A DNA stretch of 31,374 bases from an uncultured Bacteroidota bacterium (GTDB lineage: Bacteria; Bacteroidota; Bacteroidia; Bacteroidales; UBA932): contig CALGSW010000005.1 of NCBI GenBank assembly GCA_937901965.1, positions 1-31,374 of the forward strand, given 5' to 3'. Position numbers and translations under genes: made by a program. The notes beneath the pieces were generated by a model. That model saw only the letters and a program-made list of their open reading frames with translations. It had not been told where the DNA came from and made no database searches. Of the stretch, positions 1 to 8,491 are shown in pieces (position 1 is the first letter of the stretch; each line of letters begins with the position of its first letter).

Positions 1-37
1 TATTATTTTCTATTTTCTTTACCTCTATTATCTCTCT

Positions 38-53
38 CAAAATGTCAATGAAC
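38..53 (-). promoter_or_regulatory. boxA-like rRNA leader motif
   Basis: On the minus strand this reads GTTCATTGACATTTTG, close to the GTTCTTTGACAT-type boxA element that recurs in rRNA leaders and spacers of Bacteroidetes. It lies about 30 nt downstream of a strong promoter and is followed by purine-rich, ORF-free sequence up to the left edge. I infer that the gene beyond the edge is an rRNA operon (16S or 23S). The gene itself is not in the window. Confidence 0.45.
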
Positions 54-80
54 TTAAACCGTTTTTTCTCAAACGGGCTG

Positions 81-111
81 CAAAGGTATGTACTTTTTTC
101 AAATCTCCAAA
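81..111 (-). promoter_or_regulatory. Consensus Bacteroidetes promoter reading off the left edge
   Basis: Minus-strand TTTG (108-111), exactly 19 bp, then TACCTTTG (81-88). This fits the Bacteroidetes sigma-ABfr consensus TTTG-N19-TAnnTTTG without a mismatch. Transcription would start near position 74 and leave the window at base 1. It points away from the dipeptidase gene at 193. Confidence 0.75.
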
Positions 112-192
112 ATATTTTGATTTGAATTTTCTAAAAAACTTGAGAGTGGCAAATAGATGCGGATTTACTATCTTAGCCCAAATTTTTTGAAT

Positions 193-1860
193 ATGAAGAA
201 AATTTCTGCAACTCTGTTATTTACAACAATCAGCTTTTACTCATTATTGGCATGCACAAATCTCCTGATAACGTCCGGTGCATCAGTAAACGGGAATAAT
301 ATGGTAAGTTACTCGGCAGACTCTCACACAAGATACGGTGTGCTTGTGCACTACCCGGCCGCCGGATACTCAAAAGGGAGTATGCTGAACATATATGAGT
401 GGGGCAAAGAGAGATACCTTGGACAAATCCCTCAGGTTTCTGAGACATACAATGTCATAGGTAATATGAATGAACATCAGGTAATAATTGGTGAATCTAC
501 ATGGGGCGGGATTGAGTCACAGTATGACCCTCAAGGTGTTGTAGATTATGGTTCGCTTATGTACATCGCATTGCAAAGAGCCAAAAGTGCCAGAGAGGCA
601 ATCAATATAATCACAACACTTGCAAATGAATACGGATACGCTTCCACAGGTGAATCAATTTCAGTTGCAGATAAAAAGGAGGTTTGGTTTCTTGAAATAA
701 TTGGAAAAGCACCAAAGCTGGTAAATGGTAAAAATGTAAACAAAGGTGCGGTATGGGTGGCAATAAGGATTCCCGACGGCTATATATCGGGCCATGCAAA
801 CCAGGCTAGAATTACAACATTCCCAAAGAATGATCCTGAAAACTGTATCTATGCACCAGATGTGATTTCACATGCCAGAGAACAGGGTCTGTACTCCGGA
901 AATGACGACTCCTTCAGTTTTGCCGACACCTATGGACCGGCTGACGGAGCAACTGTAAGAGGTTGTGATGCAAGAGTATGGAGCTTTTTCAATAAACATT
1001 CATCTGAAGATATGAGCAAATATCTTGATTATGCTCTTGGTCACAATTTAAAAAACAGAATGCCTTTATATGTTAAAGCAAAATCAAAACTTAGCGTTAA
1101 AGATGTTGCTGATATGATGAGAGACCATTATGAAGGGACCCCAATGGATATGACAACTGATATTGGAGCAGGAGGAAATGCTTTACCATACAGATGGAGG
1201 CCGATGGGATTTGAAGTTGACGGAGAGAAGTATATTAATGAAAGGGCTATCGCAACACAGCAGACAGGTTTCTGGTTTGTTGGAGAGGCACGTGCAAATA
1301 TGCCTGATCAGATAGGTGGAATTTTCTGGTTTGCAGTTGATGACGCAGCCACATCTCCACTCACACCTGTATACACCTCTTCAAAGACAATTTCAGAGAA
1401 CTATGCCCTCGGTAACGGTTCTATGCTTGAGTACTCTCCAACATCTATGTTCTGGATAACAAACAGGATTGCTCAGTTTGCCTACCTGAGATACAATCAT
1501 ATAGGAGCTGAAGTGAGGTCTGTAATTGATGCGCATGAAAAACATATTATGGAGAGGGTTAGTGAAACTGACAAAAAAGCTTTGGAGCTGATTAAAACAA
1601 ATCCTGACAAAGTTTCAGACCTTACTACCGATTTTTCTGTTAAATCTGCCAACGATCTGTTCATCAAATGGAAACAACTTGATGAATATCTTCTGGTAAA
1701 ATATATGGATGGTAATACAAAAAAGCAAAATCCGGACGGAACTTTCAAAAATAACGGACATTCTGATAGAATACCACCGTCACCTGACTTTCCGGGATAT
1801 ACGGAATTATGGAAGAGGGCTGTAAAACACAGTGCCGGAAGCAGACTAGCTGTCCCATAA
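193..1860 (+). CDS. C69-family dipeptidase, exported
   Basis: Predicted peptidase of family C69 (PepD-like, Ntn-hydrolase fold), cleaving dipeptides or small peptides outside the cytoplasm. I chose ATG 193 because it starts a clean signal peptide (MKKISATLL, hydrophobic core, LLA). An earlier in-frame ATG at 157 would add 12 residues that do not look like a signal peptide. Cleavage after Ala20 exposes Cys21, and the following CTNLLITSGASVNG matches the N-terminal nucleophile region of the family (C-T-N, GAS). About 555 residues is normal for Bacteroidales C69 proteins. The gene is monocistronic: divergent from the left-edge promoter and followed by its own terminator. SLLAC also resembles a lipobox, so the cysteine could be lipidated. 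I found no clear promoter upstream. Family is secure, substrate unknown. Confidence 0.9.
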   Translation: MKKISATLLFTTISFYSLLACTNLLITSGASVNGNNMVSYSADSHTRYGVLVHYPAAGYSKGSMLNIYEWGKERYLGQIPQVSETYNVIGNMNEHQVIIGESTWGGIESQYDPQGVVDYGSLMYIALQRAKSAREAINIITTLANEYGYASTGESISVADKKEVWFLEIIGKAPKLVNGKNVNKGAVWVAIRIPDGYISGHANQARITTFPKNDPENCIYAPDVISHAREQGLYSGNDDSFSFADTYGPADGATVRGCDARVWSFFNKHSSEDMSKYLDYALGHNLKNRMPLYVKAKSKLSVKDVADMMRDHYEGTPMDMTTDIGAGGNALPYRWRPMGFEVDGEKYINERAIATQQTGFWFVGEARANMPDQIGGIFWFAVDDAATSPLTPVYTSSKTISENYALGNGSMLEYSPTSMFWITNRIAQFAYLRYNHIGAEVRSVIDAHEKHIMERVSETDKKALELIKTNPDKVSDLTTDFSVKSANDLFIKWKQLDEYLLVKYMDGNTKKQNPDGTFKNNGHSDRIPPSPDFPGYTELWKRAVKHSAGSRLAVP

Positions 1861-1880
1861 ATTCTGAATTCTATTAATTT

Positions 1881-1904
1881 AAGCCCCTGAACTGGGGCTT
1901 TTTT
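1881..1904 (+). terminator. Rho-independent terminator of the C69 dipeptidase gene
   Basis: AAGCCCC (1881-1887) and GGGGCTT (1894-1900) form a perfect 7-bp stem with a 6-nt loop, followed by a run of T. It lies 20 nt after the dipeptidase stop codon. Confidence 0.85.
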
Positions 1905-1924
1905 AAAATAATAATAGTAAACCG

Positions 1925-1955
1925 TTTTACTATAAAAATTTTTACGGTATATTTG
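1925..1955 (+). promoter_or_regulatory. Promoter of the YeiH-type gene
   Basis: TATATTTG at 1948-1955 fits the Bacteroidetes -7 box TAnnTTTG. A T-rich stretch, TTTT at 1925-1928, sits at the expected -33 distance (19 bp) but is not a full TTTG. Transcription would start near 1962, about 27 nt before the chosen start codon and after the preceding terminator. Confidence 0.5.
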
Positions 1956-1988
1956 TCCTAGTTGAACAGGTACATACTAAACTTACAA

Positions 1989-3245
1989 ATGATGAAAAAA
2001 TTCTTCTTGCAATTCAAGAATGAAGATTGGATTGCTACCTTTATGGGTGCTATTCTTGTTATTCTAGTTATTTTCGTTCCATCTCTTGGCAAGGTAAAAT
2101 ATCAGTTTCCGGAAGGATACCCTGAGTGGTTTGCCAAAGTTCCGTTTGAGGTAACAAAGTTTGTGATAATTTTTGGTTTAAGCTACTTGGGTCTTTGGCT
2201 ACTGGATGTCAAGATGAAGTGGTTTGCCCCCTCATTCTTATTTATCTACGGTCTCTCCTTTCTGGCCCAGTACATAAGTACTCTGGCCCCAGTTAAACAG
2301 GTGGGATTTGAAGCTGTTTTCTTCTCAGTAGCTATAGGACTTCTGATAAGAAATATATTCGGACTGCCCAAATGGCTTGAACCTGCAACAAGAAGTGAAT
2401 TTTTCATCAAGGCAGGGCTGGTTGTCCTTGGTACAACTATCATCTTTGGAGAGATAATGAAAGCCGGTTCTCTTGGAATGGTTCAGGCAATTATTGTTAT
2501 TGTTCTTGTCTGGAATTTCTCTTTCTGGATTGCAAGGAAAATGGGCATAGACAAAGAGATGGGTGTCTTACTCTCAACTGCAGTCTCAATTTGCGGTGTT
2601 TCAGCCGCCATTGCGGCAAGTGGCGCCATGAAGGGTGACTCAAAGAAACTCTCATTCGTAGTGTCTCTCGTACTTGTTGTAGCTGTTCCCATGATGTATA
2701 TTATGCCTTATCTGGCTCAGCTTCTTGGCCTTACTCAGGAGGTTGCAGGTGCATGGCTTGGCGGCACTATTGATACAACCGGTGCAGTGGTTGCATCAGG
2801 AAAATTTCTTGGAGAGGTAGCAGAATCACAGAGTGTTATAATCAAGGCATCACAGAACGCACTCCTGGGAGTTGCTGCATTTGCAATATCAATTTACTGG
2901 TCTCTCAAGGGGTCAAACAAAGAGATAAGACCTTCAGCGTCTGTTTTGTGGGATAGATTCCCAAAATTTGTGATTGGATTTATGCTCGCTTCCGTAGTGT
3001 TCAGCTTTATGCTTGAACCCGCAACTGCAAAAGGTTTGAGCGGCGCAGCAAAAGCTCTTAGAGAGACTCTGTTCTCTGTGGCTTTTGTTGCAATAGGTCT
3101 TGAAACCGATTTCAGAAAGGTATTTGGTAAAGAGAACAACAGATACACAGCAGCCTTCCTGATTGCTCAGACATTCAACATTCTTCTTACCCTGGGAATA
3201 GCATTCCTGCTCTTTGGAAAGTATGAGTTCAACTTTGGTTTCTAA
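1989..3245 (+). CDS. YeiH/YadS-family putative sulfate exporter (UPF0324)
   Basis: Multi-pass inner-membrane protein of the UPF0324 family (Cons_hypoth698; YeiH in E. coli), often annotated as a putative sulfate exporter. The substrate is not firmly known. The 418 residues hold about ten hydrophobic segments. Family landmarks are the early GLLIRNIFGLP, a central GVLLSTAVSICGVSAAIAAS segment, and GAWLGGTIDTTGAVVASG. Two adjacent ATG codons (1989, 1992) begin the soluble MMKKFFLQFKNEDW end. The in-frame ATG at 1962 would coincide with the predicted transcription start and is less likely. It stands alone, and its stop codon is only 4 bp from that of convergent argH, with no terminator between them. 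Confidence 0.85.
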   Translation: MMKKFFLQFKNEDWIATFMGAILVILVIFVPSLGKVKYQFPEGYPEWFAKVPFEVTKFVIIFGLSYLGLWLLDVKMKWFAPSFLFIYGLSFLAQYISTLAPVKQVGFEAVFFSVAIGLLIRNIFGLPKWLEPATRSEFFIKAGLVVLGTTIIFGEIMKAGSLGMVQAIIVIVLVWNFSFWIARKMGIDKEMGVLLSTAVSICGVSAAIAASGAMKGDSKKLSFVVSLVLVVAVPMMYIMPYLAQLLGLTQEVAGAWLGGTIDTTGAVVASGKFLGEVAESQSVIIKASQNALLGVAAFAISIYWSLKGSNKEIRPSASVLWDRFPKFVIGFMLASVVFSFMLEPATAKGLSGAAKALRETLFSVAFVAIGLETDFRKVFGKENNRYTAAFLIAQTFNILLTLGIAFLLFGKYEFNFGF

Positions 3246-3249
3246 ACAT

Positions 3250-4548
3250 CTATTTACCAAACATTGAAACTATAGATTTAAATTTCACGATAATTTCGCT
3301 GTTACAAAGATTGCCTACACTTCCAATATGAGTGTGGGCAATTCTCTTTTCTGCTCTGAAAGTTCCGTCATTTACCTCCTCTCCTACTGCTCTGTATGCA
3401 TCTCTGAACGGAATCCCGGAAATTACTCTCCTGTTCACCTCTTCAACAGTAAACAGATAGTCATATTTTGATTCTGACAAAATATTCCTGTTTACAATCA
3501 TATTGCTTATCATGTAATTAGTCATACCCAGTATATCAACCACAACATTCAGAGCCGGGAAGAGTATCTCTTTCAGAAGCTGGAAATCCCTGTGATATCC
3601 GTGAGTAAGATTGGTTGTTAAAAGAGTAATCTCATTTGGAAGACTCTGAAGTCTGTTTGAGTGTCCTCTTATGAGTTCCCATACATCAGGATTCTTTTTG
3701 TGAGGCATAATGCTTGAGCCTGTGGTCAATTCATCCGGAAATTTTATAAATCCATAATTCCCGTTCATAAAGAGAATTGAGTCAGAAGCAAGCTTATTCA
3801 AAGTAGATGCTATAGAAGATATTGCAAATGCAAGTGATTTTTCACACTTTCCTCTGCTCATATGTGCAGCAACCGAATTATAGTGCATACCCCCAAAACC
3901 AAGCAGCGATGTGGTCATCTCTCTGTCAAGAGGGAATGAGCTCCCATATCCGGCAGCCGAGCCAAGAGGATTTTGGTCTGCAATATTCCATGCAGAGAGG
4001 AGTAACAACAAATCATCTGACAGAGTCTCGGCATACCCCCCCAGCCACAAACCGAATGAAGATGGCATTGCTATCTGGCTGTGAGTATATCCCGGCATAA
4101 GTACATCCTTTTGTTTTTCGCTAAGATTGACAAGAGTATCAAAAAGCAAATCTGTCTGGCCAAGTATCTTCCTTATCTCCTTTTTCAGAAATAGCTTAAC
4201 ATCAACAAGAACCTGATCGTTTCTGGATCTTCCTGAGTGAATCTTTTTTCCAAGTTCGCCCAGCTTTCTTGTTAGATTTATCTCAACCTGTGAATGAATA
4301 TCCTCAATATCATCCTCCAGGACAAATGTTCCATCCTTTACCTCGTTTGCCATAATCTCAAGCTCCTCTACCAGAACACGAGACTCCTCTTCAGTAAGTA
4401 GTCCTATTGTAGAGATCATATTTACATGCGCTATTGAACCCTCAATATCACATCCTGCGATTAATATGTCAAACTCTCTGTCCTTACCAACTGTGAAGTC
4501 TCTTACTTTAATATTGGGATCATCCCCTTTTTTCCAAAGCAAATTCAT
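3250..4548 (-). CDS. argH: Argininosuccinate lyase
   Basis: Splits argininosuccinate into arginine and fumarate, the last step of arginine synthesis, in the cytoplasm. It is an aspartase/fumarase-superfamily enzyme of 432 residues, slightly shorter than the 457 of E. coli. The superfamily signature GSSIMPHKKNPD, with its mobile catalytic-loop serine, is intact. Other family regions visible are LWKKG at the start, GSIAHVNM, HSGRSRNDQV and PGYTHSQIAMP. It is the last gene of the arginine operon. Its ATG overlaps the argE stop by four bases (ATGA), which fixes the start and suggests translational coupling. The stop is TAG. Confidence 0.96.
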   Translation of the reverse strand: MNLLWKKGDDPNIKVRDFTVGKDREFDILIAGCDIEGSIAHVNMISTIGLLTEEESRVLVEELEIMANEVKDGTFVLEDDIEDIHSQVEINLTRKLGELGKKIHSGRSRNDQVLVDVKLFLKKEIRKILGQTDLLFDTLVNLSEKQKDVLMPGYTHSQIAMPSSFGLWLGGYAETLSDDLLLLLSAWNIADQNPLGSAAGYGSSFPLDREMTTSLLGFGGMHYNSVAAHMSRGKCEKSLAFAISSIASTLNKLASDSILFMNGNYGFIKFPDELTTGSSIMPHKKNPDVWELIRGHSNRLQSLPNEITLLTTNLTHGYHRDFQLLKEILFPALNVVVDILGMTNYMISNMIVNRNILSESKYDYLFTVEEVNRRVISGIPFRDAYRAVGEEVNDGTFRAEKRIAHTHIGSVGNLCNSEIIVKFKSIVSMFGK

Positions 4549-5621
4549 CTCTTCAGATTTAAATTATTAATGAATTTAACGTAACCCTCTATTCCTGCCT
4601 TTATCTCGGCAAGTGTAACAAACTCATCTGCCCTGTGGGAACGGCACGAATCCCCCGGACCCATTTTAATTGCAGGGATGGGAATCCTCATCCAGTCAGA
4701 TGTTGTTGGAGATACATATTGATTTATTCCGCATCTTTTTGCACAACTGATAAGCTCATGACCGTCGGGGGTTTTTGAACATTTATTACTGAATGACCTG
4801 GCTACCAGAGTACTTTCCAGCAACTCCTTATATGTTTCAAAAATTTCCTCATTTGTATATAGCTCATTTGGCCTGATATCAAGAGTAAAACAGCATTTCT
4901 CAGGAATTACATTATGCTCTCTGCCTGCCTCAATCCTTGTAACGCTGGTTTTCACACTTCCCATAAGGGGTGATACTCTGGGAAATTTATGAGTAATAAT
5001 TTTCTCAATATCCCTGTGAGCTATTAGTATTGAATTAACACCCTCTTCCCTGGCCGCATGACCGCTTACACCATTTGCTGTTGCATCAATAACAAGCAGT
5101 CCCCTCTCTGCTATAGCAGCCTCCATTTTCGTAGGTTCTCCTATAATTGCACAATCTGGCTGAGGTAAAACGGAATATAACATACGCATTCCTCCCGGAC
5201 CCGAATTCTCCTCTTCACAACTTATTGCCAATAATATATTAAATGGAGAGCCATTTTTTGAAAAATAGAAAAAGGTTTCAATCATAGATACAACTGAAGC
5301 ACCGGCATCATTACTGCCTAAACCGTAAACAATATTGCTGTCATGTGGAGGATTAAATGGATCAAATGTATAAGAAGAGGATGGTCTTACAGTATCCATA
5401 TGGGAATTAAGCATAAGAGTGGGCAATTCAGGATTAAAATCACCGGCGAGTGTCCATAAATTATTACCGGCTCTATTGACTATAAGACCCTCTCGTTCAA
5501 TCCATAATGCAATAAGATCCGAAACCTCTCTCTCTTCTGAAGAAAATGACTGAATTGAAACCATCTCTCTCAGTAAGGAAGAGGCTCTGTCCACTGAATT
5601 ATTAATCTGTTCTTTTGTCAT
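4545..5621 (-). CDS. argE: N-acyl-ornithine/citrulline deacylase, M20 family (ArgE)
   Basis: Removes the N-acyl group after the carbamoylation step. In a succinyl pathway the expected substrate is N-succinylcitrulline, as in other Bacteroidetes. Zinc-site motifs of peptidase family M20 are all present: HMD (His74, Asp76), GSNDAGAS (Asp105), CEEE (Glu136/137), GEPT, and a late SHRADEF histidine. The length of 358 residues fits ArgE/DapE-type enzymes. It starts one base into the argB stop and its own stop overlaps the argH start by four bases. Position inside a complete operon, rather than sequence alone, supports ArgE over DapE. Acyl specificity is inferred from the neighbouring argF'. Confidence 0.9.
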   Translation of the reverse strand: MTKEQINNSVDRASSLLREMVSIQSFSSEEREVSDLIALWIEREGLIVNRAGNNLWTLAGDFNPELPTLMLNSHMDTVRPSSSYTFDPFNPPHDSNIVYGLGSNDAGASVVSMIETFFYFSKNGSPFNILLAISCEEENSGPGGMRMLYSVLPQPDCAIIGEPTKMEAAIAERGLLVIDATANGVSGHAAREEGVNSILIAHRDIEKIITHKFPRVSPLMGSVKTSVTRIEAGREHNVIPEKCCFTLDIRPNELYTNEEIFETYKELLESTLVARSFSNKCSKTPDGHELISCAKRCGINQYVSPTTSDWMRIPIPAIKMGPGDSCRSHRADEFVTLAEIKAGIEGYVKFINNLNLKR

Positions 5622-6397
5622 CAGATTTTCAACATTGTTCCCCCATTGTGTAATATCTCTGCCCAGTTTCTGATATATACCTCAGATACACCACTTTTAA
5701 GAGCAAAAAAGGCGTTGTCAATTTTTGGAATCATACCTGCAGAAACACGATTCTCCCTCTTTAATCTCATATACCCCTCGGTATTGATCAGTGGTATCAC
5801 GCTGTTATCATCCTCTTTATCACTTAAAACTCCTCTTTTTTCAAAGCAAAAGACCAACCTTGTGTAATAATGGTGAGACATGGCAATAGCTATTGATGAG
5901 GCCATTGTATCTGCATTCGTATTCAACAGAGCTCCATCTCTGCTAAAAGTTATTGGAGCAAAAACAGGTGTAATTCCCCGCCCAAGCAGACTGCTGATAA
6001 AGCCTGAATTTATTTCAGCCGGATTTACATCACCTACAAAACCATAATCAACAGGTTCCGGTAATCTTTTTTTTGCAGGAACTGATGCTGCATCAGCACC
6101 TGACAGACCGAGAGCATTACAACCGGATTTCTGTAATGATGCAACAATGCTTTTATTAATCCAGCCTGCATATACCATTGTGCAAATTTTTAAAGTCTCT
6201 GCATCTGTTATTCTTCTTCCTTCAAGCATAACAGTCTCAATACCCAGTTTAGCCGATATTTCACTGGCAAGAATTCCACCTCCGTGAATAAGTATCTTAA
6301 GACCCTCTAAATTATTGAGTTTCACTAGAAATTTCCCCAGAGAATCCCTATTATCAACAACGTTACCACCAATTTTTACAACATTGAGAACTTTCAT
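5621..6397 (-). CDS. argB: N-acylglutamate kinase (ArgB)
   Basis: Phosphorylates the gamma-carboxylate of N-acylglutamate with ATP. It belongs to the amino-acid kinase family, 258 residues, the same size as E. coli ArgB. Visible motifs are KIGGNVV at the start (phosphate binding), IHGGGILASE (glycine-rich substrate loop), and a late SAGMIPKIDNAF segment typical of the family. It follows argF' after 10 bp and shares its final base with the start of argE. The natural substrate here is probably N-succinylglutamate, because the carbamoyltransferase of the same operon is of the succinyl type. The kinase sequence alone does not tell me the acyl preference. Confidence 0.94.
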   Translation of the reverse strand: MKVLNVVKIGGNVVDNRDSLGKFLVKLNNLEGLKILIHGGGILASEISAKLGIETVMLEGRRITDAETLKICTMVYAGWINKSIVASLQKSGCNALGLSGADAASVPAKKRLPEPVDYGFVGDVNPAEINSGFISSLLGRGITPVFAPITFSRDGALLNTNADTMASSIAIAMSHHYYTRLVFCFEKRGVLSDKEDDNSVIPLINTEGYMRLKRENRVSAGMIPKIDNAFFALKSGVSEVYIRNWAEILHNGGTMLKI

Positions 6398-6407
6398 TTC
6401 ATTGTTT

Positions 6408-7361
6408 TTAAAGTGTTCTTAACATCTCTCTTAATACAGCCTGTGCAGAAACGACACGGTTTGAAGCCTGATGAACTACAATTGATGATGAGGAATCTAG
6501 AACATCATCAGAGACAATCATGTTCCTCCTTACCGGAAGGCAGTGCATAAAGAAGGCTCCGTCAGTTAGTGCCATCTTTTCACTGTCAACCATCCAGGAT
6601 CTGTCCATATGAATTACCTTTCCGTAGTTTTCTTTATTATATGCAGACCAGTTCTTTGCATAAACAAAATGTGCCCCTTCATAAGCCTTGTTCCAGTCGT
6701 ATTCAATTTTTGCATTACCGGTAAATTCAGGAGACAACTCATAACCCTGAGGATGAGTAATTACAAAATCGTAATCAGCCTCATTAACCCATTCTGCAAA
6801 CGAGTTTGGAACGGCCTGTGGCAAAGCCCTTGGATGAGGTGCCCATGCAAGAACCACTTTTGGCCTCTTAACTCTCTTATACTCTTCAATAGTAATAATA
6901 TCTGCATAACTCTGCAGTGGATGCCTGGTGGCTGACTCCATACTAAAAACAGGCTTCCCGGAAAGTCTGATAAACTGATTTATTATCTCTTCACTGTAGT
7001 CCGATTCTCTGTTAATCAAATTAGCAAATGATCTGACACCAATAATATCACAATATGTCCCCATTACAGGTATTGCTTCCAGTATGTGCTCAGGCTTGTC
7101 ACCATCCATTATAACTCCAAGCTCTGTTTCCAGTTTCCATGCTCCCTGATTAATGTCCAGAACAATTACATTCATCCCAAGATTTGTCGCCGCTCTCTGG
7201 GTGCTCAGTCTTGTCCTGAGACTTGAATTGAAGAAAATCATTAAAAGAGTCTTATCTCTCCCCAATTCTTTATCTGCATATGGATTTATTTTAACATCCC
7301 ATGCAAGGTCTAGAGCTCTTGAAATGGGGCCAATATCCCCTGCTTTTGTAAAATTTCTCAT
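6408..7361 (-). CDS. argF': N-succinylornithine carbamoyltransferase (ArgF')
   Basis: Transfers the carbamoyl group to N-succinylornithine, giving N-succinylcitrulline. The 317 residues align by eye almost end to end with the Bacteroides fragilis enzyme: FFNSSLRTRLSTQ (carbamoyl-phosphate site), DINQGAWKLE, GDKPEH, FMHCLPVRRNM. The residue known to separate succinyl- from acetylornithine enzymes is Pro90 in B. fragilis and Glu in Xanthomonas; here residue 90 is proline (GDKPEH). The proline-rich loop WAPHPRALPQAVPNS is also present. This gene sets the chemistry of the whole operon. It overlaps argD by four bases (ATGA) and precedes argB by 10 bp. Confidence 0.95.
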   Translation of the reverse strand: MRNFTKAGDIGPISRALDLAWDVKINPYADKELGRDKTLLMIFFNSSLRTRLSTQRAATNLGMNVIVLDINQGAWKLETELGVIMDGDKPEHILEAIPVMGTYCDIIGVRSFANLINRESDYSEEIINQFIRLSGKPVFSMESATRHPLQSYADIITIEEYKRVKRPKVVLAWAPHPRALPQAVPNSFAEWVNEADYDFVITHPQGYELSPEFTGNAKIEYDWNKAYEGAHFVYAKNWSAYNKENYGKVIHMDRSWMVDSEKMALTDGAFFMHCLPVRRNMIVSDDVLDSSSSIVVHQASNRVVSAQAVLREMLRTL

Positions 7362-8491
7362 TGCATCTCTTTTTCTAGTTCTCTGAATGCAGATATAAAC
7401 TCATCTGCCTCTTTAATTGATATATTCAGTGGTGGGAGAACCCGAATGACACTCCTGCCCGCAGATCCCGTAAAAACACACTTTTGAAACAGAAGCCTCT
7501 CTTTTATCTTTTCAAAACCCTCTTTAAGTTCAATACCTATCATCAATCCTCTTCCTCTTATCTCGGCAACAGAGACTGAACCTCTTAAGTTATCTGTTAT
7601 ATAGTTTCCTACTGTGACTGCATTTTCCATCAATTTCTCCTCTTCAATAACCTCAATAACAGACATAGCTGCCACACATGCAAGATGATTTCCTCCGAAT
7701 GTTGTTCCAAGCATTCCTGCCACAGCTCCTATCTTATGGGATATTAACACTGCCCCTATGGGAAATCCGTTGCCAATTCCTTTTGCCATAGTAATCATAT
7801 CTGGTTTTATCCCTGAGTACTGATGAGCAAAATATTTTCCCGTTCTTCCACAGCCACTCTGCACCTCATCCAAGATGAGCATCACTTTATGTTTATCACA
7901 AAGCCTCCTGAGATCCGACAGGAATTTATCATCAGGCATTACAATTCCTGACACACCTTGGATTCCTTCAATAATGACAGCAGCGTAATCGCCCTTTGCA
8001 AGCTCTTTTTCAGCCAGGGAGATGTCGTTCATTGCAATAAAAGTAACTTTGGAGGTCCTGTTAAATGGTGCTCTTATAGCCTTATTATCAGTAGCTGCAA
8101 CAGCACCGGACGTTCTTCCGTGAAAAGCTCCTTTAAAAGCAAGAATCCTGCTTTTACCAGTTTGAAATGATGCCAGTTTCATTGCATTCTCGTTGGCCTC
8201 TGCGCCGGAGTTGCACATAAACAGAGAGTAGTCATTGCAACCCGATATTTCACCAAGTTTTAAGGCCAGTCTGTTTTGCAATGAATTAATAACTGAATTT
8301 GAATAAAATCCAAGCATCTCAATCTGCTCTTTAATTGCAGATACATACTTAGGATGTGAGTGGCCAATAGAAATTACGGCATGACCTCCGTACATATCAA
8401 GATACTCTTTTCCATCTCTATCCCAAAGCCTTGCTCCGGAACCTTTGGCCAGTTCAACAGGCCACAATTTATAAACCTCAAAACTTTTCAT
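7358..8491 (-). CDS. argD: N-succinylornithine aminotransferase (ArgD)
   Basis: PLP-dependent class III aminotransferase that turns N-acylglutamate semialdehyde into N-acylornithine using glutamate. The 377 residues carry CNSGAEANE (phosphate-binding region near 93-101), LILDEVQSGCGRTGK with the ring-stacking Asp208, and TMAKGIGNGFPIGA with the Schiff-base Lys237. GHAVISIGHSHP near the N-terminus is also typical. The gene starts inside the argC stop (TAATG, one shared base) and overlaps argF' by four bases. In a succinyl pathway the substrate is expected to be the succinyl derivative. I cannot see a residue that proves this. Confidence 0.94.
   Translation of the reverse strand: MKSFEVYKLWPVELAKGSGARLWDRDGKEYLDMYGGHAVISIGHSHPKYVSAIKEQIEMLGFYSNSVINSLQNRLALKLGEISGCNDYSLFMCNSGAEANENAMKLASFQTGKSRILAFKGAFHGRTSGAVAATDNKAIRAPFNRTSKVTFIAMNDISLAEKELAKGDYAAVIIEGIQGVSGIVMPDDKFLSDLRRLCDKHKVMLILDEVQSGCGRTGKYFAHQYSGIKPDMITMAKGIGNGFPIGAVLISHKIGAVAGMLGTTFGGNHLACVAAMSVIEVIEEEKLMENAVTVGNYITDNLRGSVSVAEIRGRGLMIGIELKEGFEKIKERLLFQKCVFTGSAGRSVIRVLPPLNISIKEADEFISAFRELEKEMQ

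Noticed and set aside
113..176. Promoter for the C69 dipeptidase gene (TATTTTG at 113, TATCTTAG at 169)
   Set aside because: Both are imperfect -7 boxes without a -33 element at the right distance.
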